Positions 59,623 through 64,000 of a stretch of 64,000 bases of DNA are shown in pieces. Origin of the DNA: Ruegeria arenilitoris (GTDB lineage: Bacteria; Pseudomonadota; Alphaproteobacteria; Rhodobacterales; Rhodobacteraceae); NCBI RefSeq assembly GCF_013030985.1, contig NZ_WPYP01000003.1, forward strand, positions 186,001 to 250,000, in the 5' to 3' direction. Each line of letters opens with the position of its first letter. Within the stretch, counting starts at the first letter, position 1. Under the pieces are notes generated by a model. That model did not search any database. It was given only the letters and a program-made list of their open reading frames with translations, and was not told where the DNA came from. The translations under genes were made by a program, and so were the position numbers.

Positions 59623-60030
59623 CTAGAGCGCGGGTGCCTCGCTCCAATCTTCAACGGCGCAAAACCCGGGTGCTTTTGTATAGTTCATGGCTTGCCACAC
59701 CAGCGCAGAACCGTAGGTCACCACTTTGGGATTTGAGGGATCGGGGGAGCGCCCCGTGTACCACGCGGTGAGTATCCTTTCCTCAAGCTCCGGTTGCGTC
59801 TGACCCTCTGCAAGAGCATACAGGGCCTCGCCATCCCCGATTGCCAAAAAACCTTGCAAAAACTTCGCAGCGGCGTCTGGGGCAAGGTCGTCGCGCTGCA
59901 AAAGCTTTTTTGATAATGCCAGAAAGCCATCGGTATCAATGCTCGGGGCGGCATGCAGACGCAACCCGCCCCATGAGGCCAACATCGCCACACCGCAGAA
60001 AACAAAGCCACGTCGACTGAACAACACCAT
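59623..60030 (-). CDS. Sorbitol dehydrogenase family small subunit (FAD-SLDH)
   Basis: 135 residues. A Tat-like signal MVLFSRRGFVFCGVAMLASWGG starts the protein, so the complex should act in the periplasm. The body matches the small subunit of membrane-bound sorbitol/fructose dehydrogenases: FLALSKKLLQRDDL, ERILTAWYTGRSPD, then VVTYGSALVWQAMNYTKAPGFCAVEDWSEAP, ending in the conserved Cys-Trp segment. It lies 23 bases before the presumed translation start region of the GMC subunit. No cytochrome c subunit gene is next to the pair, so its electron acceptor is open. Confidence 0.82.
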   Translation of the reverse strand: MVLFSRRGFVFCGVAMLASWGGLRLHAAPSIDTDGFLALSKKLLQRDDLAPDAAAKFLQGFLAIGDGEALYALAEGQTQPELEERILTAWYTGRSPDPSNPKVVTYGSALVWQAMNYTKAPGFCAVEDWSEAPAL

Positions 60031-60633
60031 TTAGTCTCCGTTTAGATACAACCGACACCATGCATCAATTCGTTCAGCATACCTGCGGATTACCCGCTTA
60101 GGAAGTTTCGACGAAGCACTAAAACCGTGACTCGTACGCGTCAAAGGTAATCCAGACCTTTAGTACTCTCGCTCGGATGACCGGTTTGTCCCCGGTCAAT
60201 AAGTTCGCAGGCGTCGAGGATTTGCGAAGTTTGTGGAAATTCATTGCTTTTTTTTCTCCGTCCACAACCACTTTCACCAGGAGCGATCTCTCGCCACCCA
60301 AGACACAATTATGCTGACACGGACCGCTCTTGCCGCGTGGTGTCAATTTGGTGCGGCATATAGGACAACTCTTCTGGCCTTGCTGAGGGGACGTTTCGTT
60401 CCTCTCCAAAAAATTCGCGACACAACCCTTCAACAGAAGGCCGCGATAGAATTCAGGGTGGGTGCGAACAGCTAGAACAAATCCGCTTGATTAGAACAAC
60501 CCGTATGCAGAAGCACTAAGCCCAATCAGAAACTTCATGAAAGAGTTTCGCATAAATAGCTTAGACCAGTTTTGTTTGGCTGGTAACGTGGACGCAATCG
60601 GACACCTGCTCAAGGTTAATTGAGAGGCTCACC
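60031..60633. other. 603-base gap; weak minus-strand open frame of unclear status
   Basis: No confident gene. A minus-strand frame at 60119-60433 (104 codons, TTG start, poor ribosome-binding site) has a zinc-ribbon-like Cys pattern, CPIC then CQHNC sixteen residues later, and contains a run of eight A near its middle, so a frameshifted or spurious gene is possible. The last 90 bases before 60634 are AT-rich and probably carry the export-operon promoter; GAGAGGCTCACC is the ribosome-binding region. No precursor-peptide gene was recognised here. Confidence 0.4.
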
Positions 60634-61860
60634 ATGAAGGGAAACTGGCGAACACAAGATTACCTGGATGTGCGGATAGTCCTTATCCCTCGCGCCTACC
60701 TTTTTTCGTTCTTGTGCCTCTTAGGGTGCGCGATGGTGGTTTCGTTTTGGGCCCTGTATGGCACGATTCCAACCAAAGCGATTGGCAGTGGCATAATCGT
60801 TCGCGAAGGCGAAGTGGTCACAGTTGTTCAAAGTGGCGCGGATGGGCGCATTGAGGAAATTGGGGTTTCAGTTGGCGACAACGTAAAGTCCAAGGATGTG
60901 GTCGCACGCCTCAGCCAGCCCACCTTGGACATTCAGATCGCAGAAGCCACGGCGGCGGTAACTGAACAAGAAACACAGCACGATGCGTTGATAAAAAGAC
61001 GCCAAGGGGAGATCTCGGCGCATGAAGAGGCGTTCAAAACGCTCCAAACGACTTACTCCGGTTCGATCGAGGAACTCAAAAAAGACCGAGCGCTAATCGA
61101 TGATCTAATCAAGGATATTCAGGAGATCGAGAAACGCGGACTGACCACGCGAAACGAGATTCTCGAAGATTGGTCTTCGTACATAAGTTCGACAGTCCAA
61201 TTGGCCGACTTGAACTCAACCTTGGCGGACGCAAAACAGGCACTGGAAGATTTGAAAATCGATGTGTCGGTCGAAATAGACAAGTCCGCCCAGTCGTTGA
61301 ACTCGGCGAAACGGAAATTATCACAACTCCAATCGACCAGAGACACGGGAAAATCCGTTCACGTTCCTGACGATGGTGAAGTGCAGGAGATCAGAGTCGC
61401 GGAGGGCGAAAACGTGACGGCAACCACAGTCATCATGACGGTTGCACAAGGCGGTGATGGAACCGAGGTGATCGCATTTCTACAGCCGCAATATGCGCGC
61501 CGCGTGAAAGTCGGAATGCAGGCTCACGTCATCCCTTCATCCGTCACAAGGGCCAATTTTGGAACAATGCGCGGCACGGTGTCATTCATTTCGCAAGTTC
61601 CCGTATCCGAAAAAGAGGTTAACAGCATATTGAGAAATGAGCAGCTGGCCGACCGGATGGTGTCCAGCGGAGAAGAGTATCTGGCGCGCATCAGCTTGGT
61701 CCAAAACACAGATTCGCCGAGTGGTTTTGAATGGTGGACGGGGCAAGGGCCACCTTTTCGAATTAATTTGGGAACGCTCGCGGAGGTTGATATCATTTTG
61801 GACGAGAAACCTCCTATTGCGTTGGTGATACCAGCTTTACGAGCTTTAATAGGGTCTTAG
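60634..61860 (+). CDS. HlyD-family membrane fusion protein, NHLM bacteriocin export type
   Basis: 408 residues. A short cytoplasmic start and one membrane helix (about 19-45) are followed by a lipoyl/barrel part (GIIVREGEVVTVVQSGADGRIEEIGVSVGDNVKSKDVVARL), a long coiled coil (about 100-240), the returning lipoyl half (VPDDGEVQEIRVAEGENVTATT) and a C-terminal beta-barrel domain. The order and the FSFLCLLGC...LYGTIPTKAIGSG lead match NHLM-type secretion proteins that work with peptidase-containing ABC exporters. The transporter gene starts 2 bases after the stop. Lower GC than the core genes. Confidence 0.8.
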   Translation: MKGNWRTQDYLDVRIVLIPRAYLFSFLCLLGCAMVVSFWALYGTIPTKAIGSGIIVREGEVVTVVQSGADGRIEEIGVSVGDNVKSKDVVARLSQPTLDIQIAEATAAVTEQETQHDALIKRRQGEISAHEEAFKTLQTTYSGSIEELKKDRALIDDLIKDIQEIEKRGLTTRNEILEDWSSYISSTVQLADLNSTLADAKQALEDLKIDVSVEIDKSAQSLNSAKRKLSQLQSTRDTGKSVHVPDDGEVQEIRVAEGENVTATTVIMTVAQGGDGTEVIAFLQPQYARRVKVGMQAHVIPSSVTRANFGTMRGTVSFISQVPVSEKEVNSILRNEQLADRMVSSGEEYLARISLVQNTDSPSGFEWWTGQGPPFRINLGTLAEVDIILDEKPPIALVIPALRALIGS

Positions 61861-61862
61861 AT

Positions 61863-64000
61863 TTGCCAGCCTGGAAAAACAAAAATCCAAGCAGGCTTTC
61901 AAAGCGCCGCGTGCGGACACCAACCGTTCTGCAGATGGAAGCCGTTGAATGCGGAGCCGCCAGCCTTGCGATGGTTCTGGCCTATTTTCAGCGATTTGAG
62001 ACCCTGGATTCGCTTCGTTTGGTTTGCGGTGTTTCTCGCGACGGCAGCAATGCCGGGAACATTGTTCATGCTGCAAAGGTTTTGGGCTGTGATGCCCATG
62101 GCTTCAAGAAACCTGCTGGCGACGTTCTGTCAGGTTCTTTTCCCGCAATACTGTTTTGGAATTTCAACCATTTTGTCGTTTTGGAAGGCGCAGATAAAAC
62201 ACATGCATTTCTGAATGATCCCGGTATCGGACACCGGACCGTAACGCGGTCGGATTTTGAAAAGTCCTATTCCGGGATCGCCTTGTATATCGAGCCGGGC
62301 GAAGGTTTTAAAACAGGCGGGAAACGACCCCAACCGATCCGGCAACTGCTTGGGCTTTCGTTGAATTATCGCCTTCAGATGATGTTCATACTTTTGATCG
62401 GTTTGCTTCTGGTAATTCCGGGATACGCGGTCCCCAATTTTGCTGGAATCTTCGTCGATGACGTCCTTCTCGGACAGCAAGACAGTTGGCTTAGACCTCT
62501 GATATTCGCTTTGGTGCTAGCCGCCATTTTCCAGGGCACGCTGAGCTGGGTGATGAATGCTACAATATTGAGAATTCAAACACATTTGGCGCTGAAAAAG
62601 TCTGCCGAGTGTTTCTGGCACTTGCTTCGATTGCCTTCCCAATTCTTTGAACTCAGATTTATGGGCGACTTGGTAAGCCGCGTTTCCAGCATCCAATCGC
62701 TTGCTCAGACCAGCACCGAACAAATCGGAACTGCGGCGATCAACATCTTTACGGCATCCATCCTGTTTGTCCTCATGATGATGCTGGATCAGTTATTGGC
62801 GCTCATTGCGATCAGCGGTGCCAGTTTGAACGTCATGCTGCTGCGGTTTTTGCGCGCTGTTCGACTTGAAACCTCAATCAGGTTGAGTGTCGAACAGGGC
62901 AAACTGTTTTCGGCATCGGTCAACGGAATCTCGAATATCGAAACGCTGAAGATAAGCGGCGGTGAAGATGACTTTTTTGGCAAATGGGCAGGATATCATG
63001 CGCGTGCGGTAAATACTGAACAGCGACTGTCGCGCCTCGACCAGGCAACCGCAATGGCCCCCCAGTTAATCACCACGGTCACCGTGGCTCTGGCGCTTTG
63101 GATTGGGGGGCAACGCGTGATGAACTCGGCTCTTTCGCTGGGTGGTTTTATTGCGTTCCAGGCGCTGTTTGCGGTGCTGGCAGTTTCAGTTCAGCGCGTT
63201 GTTGACGCATCCGGCCTCACTCAGCAGGTCGCGGCCGGGCTAATACGGCTGAATGATATTACCGACCATGCGGTCGATTGGCGGCATGAGGAACGACAAA
63301 CCGATACGATCGATGCCAACCAAACGGTGGCGCTGAAACTGGATGGATTGCGATTTGGCTATAATCCGCGAGACCCAGCTTTGATCGAAGACTTCAATTT
63401 GGAGATGAACGAAGGCGAATGGGTGGCTTTGGTCGGTCGATCCGGCAGCGGAAAGACCACGGTCGCAAAACTAGCATCCGGCCTATACCAGCCCTGGTCT
63501 GGGTGTATTCAAGTAAATGGCAGGCCCATCACGTCGTTTGACCGCACCAGCCTGTCTGATCTCATTGGTTCGGTGGATCAGAAGATCGTTCTGTTTGAAG
63601 GCACTCTGCGGGAGAATATTTCGCTCTGGGATCCTGAAATTCCACAGGAAAACCTGGTTTCGGCAATTCAGGATGCCCAGCTTTTTGATGTCGTTTCTGC
63701 GCGCGCGGAAAGCTTTGACGCACCTGTCGAAGAAAAAGGAAGAAACTTCAGCGGCGGTGAACGGCAAAGGATTGAGATCGCACGCGCTCTGGTCCGTTCA
63801 CCCAAACTTCTGATCCTTGATGAGGCCACTTCTGCCCTCGATCCAGAAACCGAATTGAAGATTATGGAGTCGCTACGGCGGCGGAAAACGACCTGCCTGG
63901 TTGTTGCGCACAGGTTGAGCACAATTCGAGATTGCGACCAGATTATCGTTTTGGACAAAGGACGGGTCGCAGAACGCGGCACGCATGCAGAACTCATGGC
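61863..64000 (+). CDS. Peptidase C39-containing ABC transporter, NHLP bacteriocin export type (partial)
   Basis: At least 712 codons, open to the right edge; family members end near this length. The N-terminal C39 protease has Cys in QMEAVECGAASLAM near 32, His in NFNHFVVLEG near 102, and Asp in LNDPGIG, so it should cut a leader peptide after a double-glycine-type site. Membrane helices run from about 160 to 440, then the ATPase: Walker A GRSGSGKT near 525, FSGGERQ near 628, Walker B LLILDEATSALD near 648, and VVAHRLS. Start assigned to TTG at 61863; GTG at 61911 and ATG at 61935 are in frame. Confidence 0.88.
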   Translation, partial: MPAWKNKNPSRLSKRRVRTPTVLQMEAVECGAASLAMVLAYFQRFETLDSLRLVCGVSRDGSNAGNIVHAAKVLGCDAHGFKKPAGDVLSGSFPAILFWNFNHFVVLEGADKTHAFLNDPGIGHRTVTRSDFEKSYSGIALYIEPGEGFKTGGKRPQPIRQLLGLSLNYRLQMMFILLIGLLLVIPGYAVPNFAGIFVDDVLLGQQDSWLRPLIFALVLAAIFQGTLSWVMNATILRIQTHLALKKSAECFWHLLRLPSQFFELRFMGDLVSRVSSIQSLAQTSTEQIGTAAINIFTASILFVLMMMLDQLLALIAISGASLNVMLLRFLRAVRLETSIRLSVEQGKLFSASVNGISNIETLKISGGEDDFFGKWAGYHARAVNTEQRLSRLDQATAMAPQLITTVTVALALWIGGQRVMNSALSLGGFIAFQALFAVLAVSVQRVVDASGLTQQVAAGLIRLNDITDHAVDWRHEERQTDTIDANQTVALKLDGLRFGYNPRDPALIEDFNLEMNEGEWVALVGRSGSGKTTVAKLASGLYQPWSGCIQVNGRPITSFDRTSLSDLIGSVDQKIVLFEGTLRENISLWDPEIPQENLVSAIQDAQLFDVVSARAESFDAPVEEKGRNFSGGERQRIEIARALVRSPKLLILDEATSALDPETELKIMESLRRRKTTCLVVAHRLSTIRDCDQIIVLDKGRVAERGTHAELM

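Noticed and set aside
1..64000. CRISPR arrays, rRNA operons, intact insertion sequences
   Set aside because: No regularly spaced repeats, rRNA signatures or transposase motifs (DDE) were seen on either strand.

Overview
The window looks like a piece of the chromosome of a marine alphaproteobacterium of the Rhodobacterales (Roseobacter group, Ruegeria-like). The evidence is the high GC content, an alphaproteobacterial pckA - chvI/chvG - hprK - rapZ - EIIA(Man) - HPr block, a single long relA/spoT gene behind rpoZ, small families typical of this order (DUF1491, DUF6473, DUF3429), a CtrA-type box, and a DnaA-like plasmid replicase of the kind known from roseobacters. Assignments rest on reading motifs; no database search was run.

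Layout. 0-13.7 kb: the cobalamin genes cobC/cobD, a receiver protein behind a CtrA box, a glutathionyl-hydroquinone reductase-like GST, a PatB-like lyase with an L,D-transpeptidase, def - degenerate def - fmt, two small GlsB-like membrane proteins, a ureohydrolase, then a leftward ispH - DUF3429 - methyltransferase - rnhA - TRIC operon and a NYN protein. 13.7-25.2 kb: a core block of folK, rpoZ, rsh, DUF2062, pdxJ, acpS, lepB, rnc, era, DUF1491 and recO, with a Tat-exported multicopper oxidase inserted. 25-31.7 kb: small lipoproteins, a probable methylsuccinyl-CoA dehydrogenase (ethylmalonyl-CoA pathway), a TauE/SafE permease, a candidate small RNA and pckA. 32-37.5 kb: the ChvI/ChvG two-component system, HPr kinase, RapZ and a regulatory PTS (EIIA, HPr), probably linking envelope stress and carbon status to gluconeogenesis. 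37.5-49.5 kb: CoA-ester catabolism. This holds 3-hydroxyacyl-CoA dehydrogenase, DUF6473, etfAB, and a probable inducible cluster (quinone reductase, CaiD-like hydratase, ADP-forming acyl-CoA synthetase, acyl-CoA dehydrogenase, TetR regulator; divergently an aldehyde dehydrogenase and a thiolase) around a paired palindromic operator.

49.5-64 kb is accessory DNA. It begins with a complete plasmid maintenance module: tyrosine recombinase, two parS-like palindromes, parB, parA, a repeat-rich candidate origin and a replicase with a C-terminal DnaA-N-like domain. An AbiE-type toxin-antitoxin pair with its own operator-like repeat follows. Either a plasmid has integrated into the chromosome or two sequences were joined in assembly. 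Beyond it lie an adenylate cyclase remnant, an O-methyltransferase, a two-subunit sorbitol/gluconate-dehydrogenase-like flavoenzyme, and a peptide-export pair of the NHLM/NHLP bacteriocin type (HlyD-like protein plus C39 peptidase-ABC transporter) that runs off the right edge. No rRNA, tRNA, CRISPR array or intact insertion sequence was seen.
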